Source: Kitasatospora mediocidica KCTC 9733 (GTDB lineage: Bacteria > Actinomycetota > Actinomycetes > Streptomycetales > Streptomycetaceae). Taken from it: a DNA stretch of 64,000 nucleotides. This document shows, in pieces, positions 7,687 through 15,873 of the stretch. Below the pieces are notes generated by a model, which ran no database searches, had not been told where the DNA came from, and saw only the letters and a program-made list of their open reading frames with translations. Positions within the stretch are counted from its first letter, which is position 1. Every line of letters begins with the position of its first letter. The position numbers were made by a program, and so were the translations under genes. Location of the stretch: assembly GCF_000744225.1 (NCBI RefSeq), contig NZ_JQLN01000007.1:558001-622000 (forward strand), written 5' to 3'.

Positions 7687-9428
7687 CGGGCGGCACCGCC
7701 ACGGGCACCGCCACGGACGTCCTCGCGGACGGGGCCGAGGCCTGGGCCGAGGCCGACGAGGCGCCCGCCGCGTGGAGCGACGACGAGGACTTCACCGACG
7801 AGGCACTCGCCCTGCTGCGCGCCCTGCGCGCCCCGCACCGCCGCAACCGCGCCAAGCAGGTCGGCTTCGCGGTCTACTGCACGCTGCTGATCCTGGTCAT
7901 CTGGGGCGGCATCCCGAGCCTCGGCCTGTTCCTGCAGGCCTCGATGGGCGCCGACTACACCGGCCACGGCGGCCAGCTGGTCGCTGCGCTGCCCAGCGGC
8001 ATCGCCGCCGTCGGGCTGGCCGTCATCCTGCTGGCGGTCCGCGACGGCCTGTGGCGCGGGCCGGTCGTGCCGCCCCGGGCGGCGACCGACTGGCTGCTCG
8101 CCCACCCGGTGCACCCCCGTCCGGTGCTGCGGCCGTGGTTCTGGCTCTCCTGCGCGCTGGCGGTCTTCCCCGGGCTGGTGACGGCGCTGGGCGGGATGGT
8201 CGCGCTCGGGCTGACCAACCGGGTCGGGCTGCCCGCCGCGCTCGGCTGGTGCCTGCTCGGCGGGGTCTGCCTGCCGCTGCTGGCCACCTGCGCCGGGCTG
8301 CTGGTGGAGCGCAGCGACCGTGCCGCGCACTGGGTGCGCCGGCTGACCCCGTACGCGGCGCTGCTGGTGGTGGCGCTCGGCGTGCAGAGCGGGCTGGCCG
8401 CCGCCGGGCACCCGGTGCACTGGCTGGAGCGGATCGAGTTGTGGTCGGGCCCGTGGGGCTGGGCCGGGATCGCGGCGCTCGCGCCGACGCACGCCGCCGT
8501 CCCGGGCGGCTGGGTGGCCGCCGCACTGCTGGTCGTCCTCACCGGCGGCTGCCTGGTGCTGGCCGACCGGGCCGCCGCGACCGTGTCGCTGACCCGGCTG
8601 CGCGAGCGTGCCCGGACCGCCGCCGGCGTGCTGGCCGCGCTGCGGACGGTCGAGCTGCGCAGCGCCAAACTGGCCGTGCACAGCGCCTCGGGCAGCACCC
8701 GCCGACGCGGGCGGATCAGCCTGCCGGCACCGCGCCGCGGCTGGCTGATCGTGCCGTGGCGGGACGCCACCGCGCTGTTGCGCTCCCCCGCCCGGCTGGG
8801 CCGCGCCGTGGTGCTCTCGGTGCCGGCGCAGTTCTGTGCCGTCCTCGCGCACGGCGCGCGCGGCGGACTGTCCTGGCTGGCGGCGGCCGTCGCGCTGGTC
8901 TTCGGCTACCTGGCCGTCGCCCAGCTGCTGGAGCCGGCCCGGATCGAGACGGACGACGTCCGCCGGGCGTCCTGGTCGCCGTACCCGTTCCCCGCGCTGA
9001 TGCTGCGGCACGCGATCGTGCCGATTCTGGCCGGCGTCCTGCTGGCGGCGCTCGGGGCGACGGCGGTGACGCTCGCAGGCGGCGGCCTCGCCGCCTGGCT
9101 GGCGCCGGCTGTGGTGCCGGCGCTGATCGGCGCGGGCCTGGTGAACGCCTGCCGGGGCGTGATGCGCCAGGACCTGATGATCTCCACCGGCCAGGGCACC
9201 GGCGGCGGGGCCGGCCCCTTCGTGTTCGCCGCCTGGTACGCGGCCGGCCCGGCGGTGGCGGTGCTGGCGCTGACCATTCCGCTGTCGACGGCGCTGCGCA
9301 GCGGCGCGCCGGCCGCCGCCGGGCAGGCCGCGGTGCTCAGCCTCACGCTGGCCGTCGCGCTGCTCCGCTGGGCCTGGGGCCGGGCCGCCAAGCTCACCGG
9401 CCGCCCACGCCCGGGCACCGCGGCGTAG
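7683..9428 (+). CDS. Polytopic membrane protein, ABC permease partner (DUF6297-like)
   Basis: 581 aa. GTG at 7683 overlaps the stop of the ATPase gene by 4 nt. An acidic N-terminus of about 60 residues precedes a chain of hydrophobic segments (first at ~65-85) arranged in two halves, with a basic cytoplasmic stretch near residues 335-355. Layout and partner match the actinobacterial DUF6297 family of ABC permeases. Specific family assignment is from memory of its pattern, so moderately sure; membrane permease role follows from the coupled ATPase. Confidence 0.75.
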   Translation: MTGGTATGTATDVLADGAEAWAEADEAPAAWSDDEDFTDEALALLRALRAPHRRNRAKQVGFAVYCTLLILVIWGGIPSLGLFLQASMGADYTGHGGQLVAALPSGIAAVGLAVILLAVRDGLWRGPVVPPRAATDWLLAHPVHPRPVLRPWFWLSCALAVFPGLVTALGGMVALGLTNRVGLPAALGWCLLGGVCLPLLATCAGLLVERSDRAAHWVRRLTPYAALLVVALGVQSGLAAAGHPVHWLERIELWSGPWGWAGIAALAPTHAAVPGGWVAAALLVVLTGGCLVLADRAAATVSLTRLRERARTAAGVLAALRTVELRSAKLAVHSASGSTRRRGRISLPAPRRGWLIVPWRDATALLRSPARLGRAVVLSVPAQFCAVLAHGARGGLSWLAAAVALVFGYLAVAQLLEPARIETDDVRRASWSPYPFPALMLRHAIVPILAGVLLAALGATAVTLAGGGLAAWLAPAVVPALIGAGLVNACRGVMRQDLMISTGQGTGGGAGPFVFAAWYAAGPAVAVLALTIPLSTALRSGAPAAAGQAAVLSLTLAVALLRWAWGRAAKLTGRPRPGTAA

Positions 9429-9435
9429 CAGCGCG

Positions 9436-9516
9436 GTCGCGGGCGTGGGCGGAAGCGTGGTCGCGGGCGTAGTCGCGGGCACGGTCGCGGGCGTGGGCGG
9501 GGGCACGGTCGGGGAC
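9436..9516. repeat. 12-bp-period array of gtcgcgggc-like units
   Basis: The nonamer gtcgcgggc occurs at 9436, 9460, 9472 and 9484, and a variant gtcggggac at 9508: spacings of 24, 12, 12 and 24 nt. The array lies just after the permease stop and before the next gene. It is a simple-sequence array, not a CRISPR. Confidence 0.6.
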
Positions 9517-9611
9517 GCCGAGCTGCCGGTCATCCCCCTGGGAGGCCGCGCTCGGCGGTCCCGTACGCTCTGGGGGCTCCGGTGTGGAGCAGGGTGGGAA
9601 AGGCGTGCGGT

Positions 9612-10880
9612 ATGGGGACCAACGGGGGCTGGCAGATGCCGGGTGAGCAGGGGGAACGTACGGGATCCGGGGCACCGGGCGGCGGGTGGCCCGGCTACCC
9701 GGGTGGGCCGGGCTACCAGGGCGGTTACCCCGGCGGGCCGGGAGCCTGGCCCGGCTGGAACGTGGCGCCGCCCGCGCCGATGCCCGGCGTCATCCCGCTG
9801 AAGCCGCTCGGCGTCGGCGAGATCTTCACTGGGGTGTTCCGCACCCTCACGCGCTGGGCCGGGCCGGTCTTCGGCCCGGCGGCCCTCGCGGCGGTCGGCG
9901 CCGTGATCCCGGTGCTCCTCGCCGGGTTCGTCGCCTACCAGTCGCAGAGCGGCCTGATCGGGGACCTCCGGGCCCAGTCCGACTACGTCCCGACCGGGGG
10001 CCAGAAGGCCGGGCTGATCACCGCGATCGCCCTGTTCGCAGCCCTGCTGGCGCTCTGCGCGGCCGCGGTGGGGACCATCGCGACGACGACCAGTACGGCG
10101 GTGCTGCGGCACGCGGTGCTGGGCCGCCGGGTCGGCACCCGCCAGGTGTGGGCCGAGGCCCGGCCGCTGCTGTGGCGGGTGCTCGGGGTGAACCTGCTGA
10201 TCGGCCTGGGCAGCCTGGCGGTCGTCGCCGTCGCGCTGCTGCCCGCGCTCCTGGTGGGCCTCGTCACCGACAACGGCGGCGCCGCGTTCGGCTTCGGGCT
10301 GATCGGCCTGCTGCCCGCGCTGGCGGGCCTGGTCTACGCCCGGGTCCGGCTGTCCCCGGTGATTCCGGTGCTGGTGCTGGAGGGGCAGCGGCCGGTCGCC
10401 GCGATCCGCCGGGCCTGGCGGCTCAACGAGGGCGCCTGGTGGCGCAGTCTGGGCATCCCTTACCTGGTCAGCCTGGTCGGCTCGATGGCGACACGGCTCG
10501 TGTCCGTCCCGTTCACCCTGTTCGGGTTCCTGCTGCTCGGCATGTCCAGCGCGTCCACCGACACCGGGGACGCCGCTGGAGCCAGCCCGGCCGGGCTCGT
10601 GCTGTTCCTCGTCAGCATCGCGCTCGGCGTCACGCTGGCCGGCCTGCTCAGCCTGCCGCTGGGCCCGCTGGCGCGGGGGCTGCTCTACGTGGACCGGCGG
10701 ATCCGGCGGGAGAGCCTGGACACCGTCCTGGCCGCCGAGGCCGGCGTCCCGCTCGGGACACCACCGCCGCCGCCCTTCCCGACCCAGCCGCCACCCGCCG
10801 ACGGTACGGACCGGCCGGCACCCGCGCCCACCGGCGGCACGGACCAGCCCGCGCCGCCGGCGGACACGCCGCCCCTCTGA
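9612..10880 (+). CDS. Membrane protein with glycerophosphodiester phosphodiesterase membrane-type domain
   Basis: 422 aa. ATG at 9612. The first ~55 residues are Gly/Pro/Tyr-rich (repeats of the type YPGGPGYQGG), then IPLKPLGVGEIFTGVFRTLTRW, the signature entry to the GDPD_memb-type domain, followed by about six transmembrane segments. The C-terminal ~45 residues are Pro-rich and cytoplasmic or disordered. Homologues are common in actinomycetes; no catalytic phosphodiesterase domain is present, so the name marks a membrane domain only. Function unknown. Confidence 0.75.
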   Translation: MGTNGGWQMPGEQGERTGSGAPGGGWPGYPGGPGYQGGYPGGPGAWPGWNVAPPAPMPGVIPLKPLGVGEIFTGVFRTLTRWAGPVFGPAALAAVGAVIPVLLAGFVAYQSQSGLIGDLRAQSDYVPTGGQKAGLITAIALFAALLALCAAAVGTIATTTSTAVLRHAVLGRRVGTRQVWAEARPLLWRVLGVNLLIGLGSLAVVAVALLPALLVGLVTDNGGAAFGFGLIGLLPALAGLVYARVRLSPVIPVLVLEGQRPVAAIRRAWRLNEGAWWRSLGIPYLVSLVGSMATRLVSVPFTLFGFLLLGMSSASTDTGDAAGASPAGLVLFLVSIALGVTLAGLLSLPLGPLARGLLYVDRRIRRESLDTVLAAEAGVPLGTPPPPPFPTQPPPADGTDRPAPAPTGGTDQPAPPADTPPL

Positions 10881-11002
10881 GGCAACCTCCCGCCGCCGTA
10901 CCCGAGGGAAGGTTCAGAGCTTCTCCTGAGGTTCGCCGCGCCCCGGCCGTGCGACGCTGGCCGCGCAGGCCAACCGCCTGCGCACAGGACAGGGGGCGCA
11001 CG

Positions 11003-11335
11003 ATGGACGGTGGACACGGCGGCGGGGGCGGCGACTTCGGTGGCGACCACGGGGGCGGCTTCGGAGGTGGCCATGGCGGCCATGGCGGTGACTTCGGCGG
11101 CCACCACCACAGCGGGCTGCATCACGACGGCGGGCACCAGCACCCCGGCGACGACGGCGGCTGGTTCAGCGCCGTTATCGGCGCCGGTGGCGCAAGCCGG
11201 ACCGAGAGCGGCGGGAGCGGCGGTTCGGCCCGGCCGGACATCCTCCGGCGCGCGCCCCGCAGTGGGCGGGCGTGGCCGCTCGGGGTGGCCTGCCTGGTGG
11301 CGTTCGGCGCGCTCCTGGTCCTGCTGGCCCGCTGA
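11003..11335 (+). CDS. Small Gly/His-rich protein with one C-terminal transmembrane helix
   Basis: 110 aa. ATG at 11003 with AGGGGG upstream. Residues 1-50 are almost only Gly, His, Asp and Phe (patterns like GGHGGHGGDFGGHHH); residues ~85-110 form a hydrophobic helix after an RRAPRSGR stretch, giving a tail-anchored topology with the His-rich part in the cytosol or outside. His/Asp density suggests metal binding, but this is inference. No partner gene is evident; it sits between a membrane protein and a convergent DUF4436 gene. Confidence 0.65.
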   Translation: MDGGHGGGGGDFGGDHGGGFGGGHGGHGGDFGGHHHSGLHHDGGHQHPGDDGGWFSAVIGAGGASRTESGGSGGSARPDILRRAPRSGRAWPLGVACLVAFGALLVLLAR

Positions 11336-11344
11336 CCGGGCCGG

Positions 11345-12334
11345 TCAGCCGGGGTCCGCCTTCTCGCCCTCCACCTGGGCGCCGCGCACCACCACCGTGG
11401 TCAGCGTCACGGCGATGATCGCCTCTGCCCAGAAGAAGGCCGCGTAGTCGAGCAGCGAGCCGATCGGCGGACTGCCCGGCGCCGCGTTGCGCATCCCGAC
11501 CAGCGCGAACAGGGTGGCCGCCATCCACCCGAGCGAGGGCCAGAGCAACCCGCGCCGCTGGGAGACGATCAGCCAGCCGGCCAGGAAGACCGACAGGGCC
11601 AGTGCCCACATCGCGGCCATCATGAACCAGGCCAGGATGAACGTGCTGCGCGAGCGGGTCACCCGCTCGTTCACCAGGACCGCGCCCTCGTCGACCACCT
11701 GCTCACTCTTCACCCGGGTCACGAAGAACGGGTCGGCGTCCTGCACGAACACCACCACGGGCACCGGCTTTCCGGCGGCCGTCGCCTGGAACCCGATCAG
11801 CGACTCGTAGCCGTCGAACGGGTAGTCCGAGACCGGCCCGCCGGTCAGGCTGAACGGGACGGAGTCGAGCCCGATCCGCTGCCCCGCCGGGTAGTTCAGG
11901 TCGGCGGCCCGCTGCAACGAGGTGGTCTCCACCTTCAGCGCGGCGGCCGGCACCAGCGGATTGCCGTCCGCCGCCAGCGCGCCCTGCGCCTCCACCAGCA
12001 CGCCCGCCGTGAGGACCAGCCCGGTGGCGTCGACCTTCTGCACGGTCACGTCGATCTGCAGATAGTCCCGCCCGGTCTCGGCCCCTGCGACCTGCTCCTG
12101 CGCCCGGCTGGACCGCTCGTTGAGGTACAGCACGATGCCCGTCGCACAGAACGCGGCGATCAGCAGCAACGCCAGCACCTGCTGCCACCTGCGCCTGCGC
12201 CGCCGCTCGGCGGGCGTGGGGCCGGGCGTGGGGCCGGGCGCGGCGGGACGCGGCCTGCGCGCCCGGACGCGGACCCGGGGCCGTGCACGGCCGACCGAGG
12301 GTAGCGACGGTAGCGACGGTTTCGAGGGGGACAT
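11345..12334 (-). CDS. DUF4436-type membrane protein
   Basis: 329 aa. ATG at 12334-12332. Arg/Pro-rich N-terminus of about 50 residues, a first membrane helix (VLALLLIAAFCATGIVLYL), an extracytoplasmic beta-rich domain of ~150 residues, then three closely spaced helices. The pair WMAATLFALVGMRNAAPGSPPIG and DYAAFFWAE is the hallmark of the DUF4436 family. Function unknown. The stop lies 9 nt from the convergent Gly/His-rich gene. Confidence 0.8.
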   Translation of the reverse strand: MSPSKPSLPSLPSVGRARPRVRVRARRPRPAAPGPTPGPTPAERRRRRRWQQVLALLLIAAFCATGIVLYLNERSSRAQEQVAGAETGRDYLQIDVTVQKVDATGLVLTAGVLVEAQGALAADGNPLVPAAALKVETTSLQRAADLNYPAGQRIGLDSVPFSLTGGPVSDYPFDGYESLIGFQATAAGKPVPVVVFVQDADPFFVTRVKSEQVVDEGAVLVNERVTRSRSTFILAWFMMAAMWALALSVFLAGWLIVSQRRGLLWPSLGWMAATLFALVGMRNAAPGSPPIGSLLDYAAFFWAEAIIAVTLTTVVVRGAQVEGEKADPG

Positions 12335-12485
12335 GGCTCAGCCCACACACTTTCGAACAGTGAAGACCAACGGGACACCCCCCGCCCGCCACCCTCCGAG
12401 CCCCGCTCCCCCAGCACAAGATCATCCACCGGACACAACCCACCCGGCGGTACCGCGCGGGCGCGTCGTCGGCTCGCGTCAGCGG

Positions 12486-12520
12486 CCGTCAACTCCCGTC
12501 AACTGCCGTCAACTGCCGTC
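12486..12520. repeat. 10-bp tandem repeat at the 3' end of the sulfotransferase gene
   Basis: Three and a half copies of ccgtcaactg (first copy ends in c). On the minus strand the sulfotransferase stop codon TGA falls in the first copy, and further in-register copies follow downstream. Unit length is not a multiple of three. Confidence 0.7.
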
Positions 12521-13339
12521 GGCAGCCAGGGCGGCCGGGTGCCACTCGGGGACCAGATCGCGCCGGACGAGCTGGTTCACGTAGGCGATCTGGTCCGGTG
12601 AGAGGTACTCCCGGAAGCCGCCGACGACACCGCGGCGGGTCTTGAAGGACTCCGGGTCACCGGGGACGGCGGGGCGCAGGCGTTCGGAGCGCAGGGTGTC
12701 GGCCAGCTCCATCGCGCGCATGTTGCCGAAGTCGGCGAAGTCGACGGCTGTGCGCAGCGCCTGGGGGTCGACGGGTGGCAGGCCACAGAAGTCCAGCACC
12801 CGGGCGAGTTCGCCGACCGGGTCGGCCGCCAGCCGCTCGTAGGAGGTGAGCAGGAAGGAGGCGGGCACGTGGCGGCTCGCGTGCCAGATGTTCCAGAAGG
12901 CCAGGCAGGTCTTCACACTGCCCTGTTCCTCGGTCAGGAAGTCGGCGAGTTCGCCCGGGTAGGGGTTCTCGGAGCGGCGGGCGCTCTGGAAGTAGCGGGA
13001 GACGGCCGTGTCGCGCAGGTCGCGGACCAGCAGGACCACCTTGCGGTCGCGGTAGAAGCTCTTGTCCCGGGAGAGCTCGGCCGGGGTCCGCCACTCGACG
13101 CGGTCGTCGTGCCAGAAGACGATCCGCGGGACGGCGCTGTCGGCGTCGCTGAAACCCGTCAGGACCAGGTCCTCGCACAGCTCCATCGGGAGGCGGCGGC
13201 CCTCGGAGATCGCCTTGGCCATCAGCACCCGCAGCCAGGTCCGGCCGCACTTGGGGAAGGAGATGACGTAGACGTCGCCGTCCGCGTCGACGGGCTTGAC
13301 GGGCTTGACGCTCTGCGCGGGGGCGCGGTGGGTGGTCAC
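12509..13339 (-). CDS. PAPS-dependent sulfotransferase
   Basis: 276 aa. ATG at 13339-13337. The 5'-phosphosulfate loop is YVISFPKCGRTWLR (residues ~24-37) and the 3'-phosphate site is VVLLVRDLRDTAVSRYFQ (~100-117). A LRRDLVPEW-like C-terminus is typical of the fold. It should move a sulfonate from PAPS to a hydroxyl group of an acceptor. Neighbours on the same side are a sugar epimerase and a glycosyltransferase, so a glycan or glycosylated metabolite is a fair guess for the acceptor. Confidence 0.88.
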   Translation of the reverse strand: MTTHRAPAQSVKPVKPVDADGDVYVISFPKCGRTWLRVLMAKAISEGRRLPMELCEDLVLTGFSDADSAVPRIVFWHDDRVEWRTPAELSRDKSFYRDRKVVLLVRDLRDTAVSRYFQSARRSENPYPGELADFLTEEQGSVKTCLAFWNIWHASRHVPASFLLTSYERLAADPVGELARVLDFCGLPPVDPQALRTAVDFADFGNMRAMELADTLRSERLRPAVPGDPESFKTRRGVVGGFREYLSPDQIAYVNQLVRRDLVPEWHPAALAADGS

Positions 13340-13603
13340 AGTGCCTCATTGTCGGCAGCGGTCATCGGCCGGGCAACGAGGCGTGCGGGTGGGCCAGTCC
13401 GGCGGCCAGCGCACTCCAGGGGCGCGCAGTTCGCGGCGCACGCCGAACGGGTGGCGTTCACGCCCGCCCGTGTCGCCCCGGCCCGCAGAGCCGTTCTCCT
13501 GCTGGGGCCACGCGACCGGGCCTCCCGGGCGGCGTTCGCGCCCGCCCGGCCGCCGAACGCGGACGGGCCGCACCGGGCCCGGGCCGGGAAAGGACGCCGG
13601 CTG

Positions 13604-14893
13604 TTGCCCGCGCCGCTGCTCAGTGCACCCCGCACCGTCCCGCCCGCGCCCGGGCGCCCGCGCCGGACCGCGCGGCAGGCCTTCGCCCCGCTCGGCCGGC
13701 CCGCCTTCCGCCGCTACTTCGCCGCCCGGCTGCTGAGCTGGACCGGGACGGCCCTCGCCCCGGTGGCGCTGGCCTGGGGGGTGCTCGGACTGGGCGCCGG
13801 GGCCGGCGGGCTCGGCGTGGTGCTGGCGGCGGACACCGCGCCGCAGCTGCTGCTCCTGCTGGTCGGCGGTGTCGTCGCCGACCGCTGGCCGCGCACCCGG
13901 GTGCTGACCGTGACCAATCTGGCGTGCGCGTCGGCGCAGGCGACCGCCGCGCTGCTGCTGGGCACCGGCGCGGTCGCGGTCTGGCAGCTGGCCGGGCTGG
14001 CCGCCGTCTGCGGGACGGCGGCGGCGTTCTCGGTCCCGGCGGGCTCCGGAATGCTGCCGGACCTCGTCCCGGGCGCACTGCGCCAGGAGGCCAACGCGCT
14101 GCTGAAACTCGCCCAGACGACGGTCAAGGTCGGCGGCCCGGCGCTCGGCGCGGCGGTGGTGGCGCTGACCTCGCCGGCCTGGGTGATCGGCTGGGACGCG
14201 GTGACCTTCACCGGCGCGGCGTTCCTGCTCGCCGGCCTGCGGCTGCCCGCCCGGACCGAGGGCTCGCGGGAGCGAGGGGCGGGGTTCCGCGCCGAGTTCG
14301 CGGACGGCTGGGCGGAGGTCCGCTCGCGCCGGTGGTTCTGGGCACTGGTCCTGCAGTCCTCGGTGGTGGTGCCGCTCTGGCTGCTCGGCTACCAGCTGCT
14401 CGGACCGGTCTACGGGCAGCGGGAGTTGGGCGGGCTGGCGGGCTGGGGCCTGGTGGCCGCCGGGTTCGCCGGCGGGCTGCTGCTGGGAGCCGCGCTCGCG
14501 CTCTGGTGGCAGCCGGCCCGGGTCGGCGTGGTCTCCTGCGCGGGGACGGCCGTCCTCGCGCTGCCGCTGTCCCTGATGGCGACCGGCGGCTCGGCACCGG
14601 CGCTGGCCGTCGCCGCCGGGGTGACCGGGGCCGCCGGGGCGCTGTCGACGGTCGTGTGGACCTCCCTCGTCCAGGAGCGCATCCCGGCCGACCGGCTCAG
14701 CCGGACGCTCTCGTACGCGGCGCTCGGACAGCTCGCCGTCCTGCCCTTCGGCTACCTGCTGGCCGGTCCGGCGACCCGGCTGCTCGGGCTGCACACCACC
14801 CTCGGCGCCGCCGCACTGCTGATCGCACTGGCCGCCGTCCTGCCACTGCTGCTGCCGGACGTCCGGGGACTGCGCGCCCACCGGGCTGAGTAG
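13604..14893 (+). CDS. MFS transporter
   Basis: About 429 aa from the TTG at 13604, chosen because AAAGGA lies 9-10 nt upstream and the chain then opens, like relatives, shortly before FRRYFAARLLSWTG. The frame is open far upstream (to 12869), so the start is uncertain. Twelve hydrophobic segments, with the inter-helix motif ADRWPRTRVL after helix 2 (DRxGRR-like). Similar to drug/enterobactin-exporter type MFS proteins; substrate unknown. Lies head-to-head with the sulfotransferase gene. Confidence 0.82.
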   Translation: MPAPLLSAPRTVPPAPGRPRRTARQAFAPLGRPAFRRYFAARLLSWTGTALAPVALAWGVLGLGAGAGGLGVVLAADTAPQLLLLLVGGVVADRWPRTRVLTVTNLACASAQATAALLLGTGAVAVWQLAGLAAVCGTAAAFSVPAGSGMLPDLVPGALRQEANALLKLAQTTVKVGGPALGAAVVALTSPAWVIGWDAVTFTGAAFLLAGLRLPARTEGSRERGAGFRAEFADGWAEVRSRRWFWALVLQSSVVVPLWLLGYQLLGPVYGQRELGGLAGWGLVAAGFAGGLLLGAALALWWQPARVGVVSCAGTAVLALPLSLMATGGSAPALAVAAGVTGAAGALSTVVWTSLVQERIPADRLSRTLSYAALGQLAVLPFGYLLAGPATRLLGLHTTLGAAALLIALAAVLPLLLPDVRGLRAHRAE

Positions 14894-14940
14894 GCTCGCG
14901 GCGCCGGCGCCGTAAGGCTCAGGCGACGGCCCGGCGCCAC

Positions 14941-15873
14941 TCAGCCGCGGCGCTCACGCGCTCCCGCCATCGCCGCCAGGCCGTCGTGCAGCTCGGTACG
15001 TGGCCGGAAGCCGAACTCCCGTGCGGCCAGCGTGATGTCGGCGGAGGTGTGGCGGGCGTCGCCCGGGCCCTCGGGGTGCAGTTCCAGGGCGACCGGGCCG
15101 ATCACCCGCTCGACGGCCGCGATCGCCTGCTTCATCGAGACCGGGGAGCCGCCGCCGAGGTTGGCCACCCCGGTGAAGCGCGAGCGGACCGCGTCGCGCA
15201 TCGCGCCGACGACGTCCCGCACATAGGTGAAGTCGCGGGTCTGCTCGCCGTCGCCGTACAGCGGGAACGGCTCGCCGCTCGCCGCGGCCGCGACCAGGCG
15301 GGCGAAGGCCATGTCGGGTCGCTGGCGCGGCCCGTAGACGGTGAACAGCCGCAGCGAGGCGCTGGGCAGGCCGTACGCGGTGCGGTAGAGCTCGCAGAGC
15401 TGCTCGCCGGCCAGCTTGGTCACCCCGTACGGCGAGACCGGGCGCGGGCAGGTGGTCTCGGGCGTCGGGCTGCGGAGCGCGTCGCCGTAGACCGAGGAGC
15501 TGGAGGCGTAGACGAACTTGCGCAGCGGCCGGCCGCGCGCCGCCTCCAGGAGCGCCTGGGTGGCCAGCACGTTGCGGCTGGTGTAGAGGGCGAACTCCCG
15601 TCCCCAGGACGGTCGGACGCCCGGCTGGCCGGCCAGGTGGTAGACGGCGTCCACGCCGTCGAGCAGGGCGCCGAGGTCGGCCGCGAGCAGGTCGGCGCGG
15701 TGGAAGGTGAAGGCCGGGGAGGCGGCCGGGACCCGCAGGTTGGCCTCCTTGAGCGCCGGATCGTAGGAGTCGGTGAGGGAGTCGACGCCGACCACGGTGT
15801 CACCTGCCGCCAGCAGGTGCGCGCACAGGTGCGAGCCGATGAAGCCGGCCGCGCCGGTCACCAGGGCACGCAT
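14941..15873 (-). CDS. NAD-dependent sugar epimerase/dehydratase (extended SDR)
   Basis: 310 aa. ATG at 15873-15871 shares one base with the stop of the glycosyltransferase gene. NAD-binding GAAGFIGSH at residues 7-15, catalytic Ser in YASSSSVYG and YxxxK in SPYGVTKLAGE. The opening VDSLTDSYDPALKEANL resembles UDP-glucuronate/UDP-glucose 4-epimerases. It probably supplies a nucleotide sugar to the coupled glycosyltransferase. Confidence 0.88.
   Translation of the reverse strand: MRALVTGAAGFIGSHLCAHLLAAGDTVVGVDSLTDSYDPALKEANLRVPAASPAFTFHRADLLAADLGALLDGVDAVYHLAGQPGVRPSWGREFALYTSRNVLATQALLEAARGRPLRKFVYASSSSVYGDALRSPTPETTCPRPVSPYGVTKLAGEQLCELYRTAYGLPSASLRLFTVYGPRQRPDMAFARLVAAAASGEPFPLYGDGEQTRDFTYVRDVVGAMRDAVRSRFTGVANLGGGSPVSMKQAIAAVERVIGPVALELHPEGPGDARHTSADITLAAREFGFRPRTELHDGLAAMAGARERRG

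Noticed and set aside
9436..9516. Possible CRISPR array
   Set aside because: Units are 9-12 nt with no spacer diversity and no cas genes nearby.
7233..10112. A 959-codon minus-strand open frame across the ABC transporter and membrane-protein genes
   Set aside because: It is antisense to well-supported genes, Arg/Gln/Gly-rich without domain motifs, and typical of GC-rich shadow frames.
12869..13603. Long upstream extension of the MFS transporter frame
   Set aside because: It is antisense to the sulfotransferase gene; family sequence starts only after 13604.
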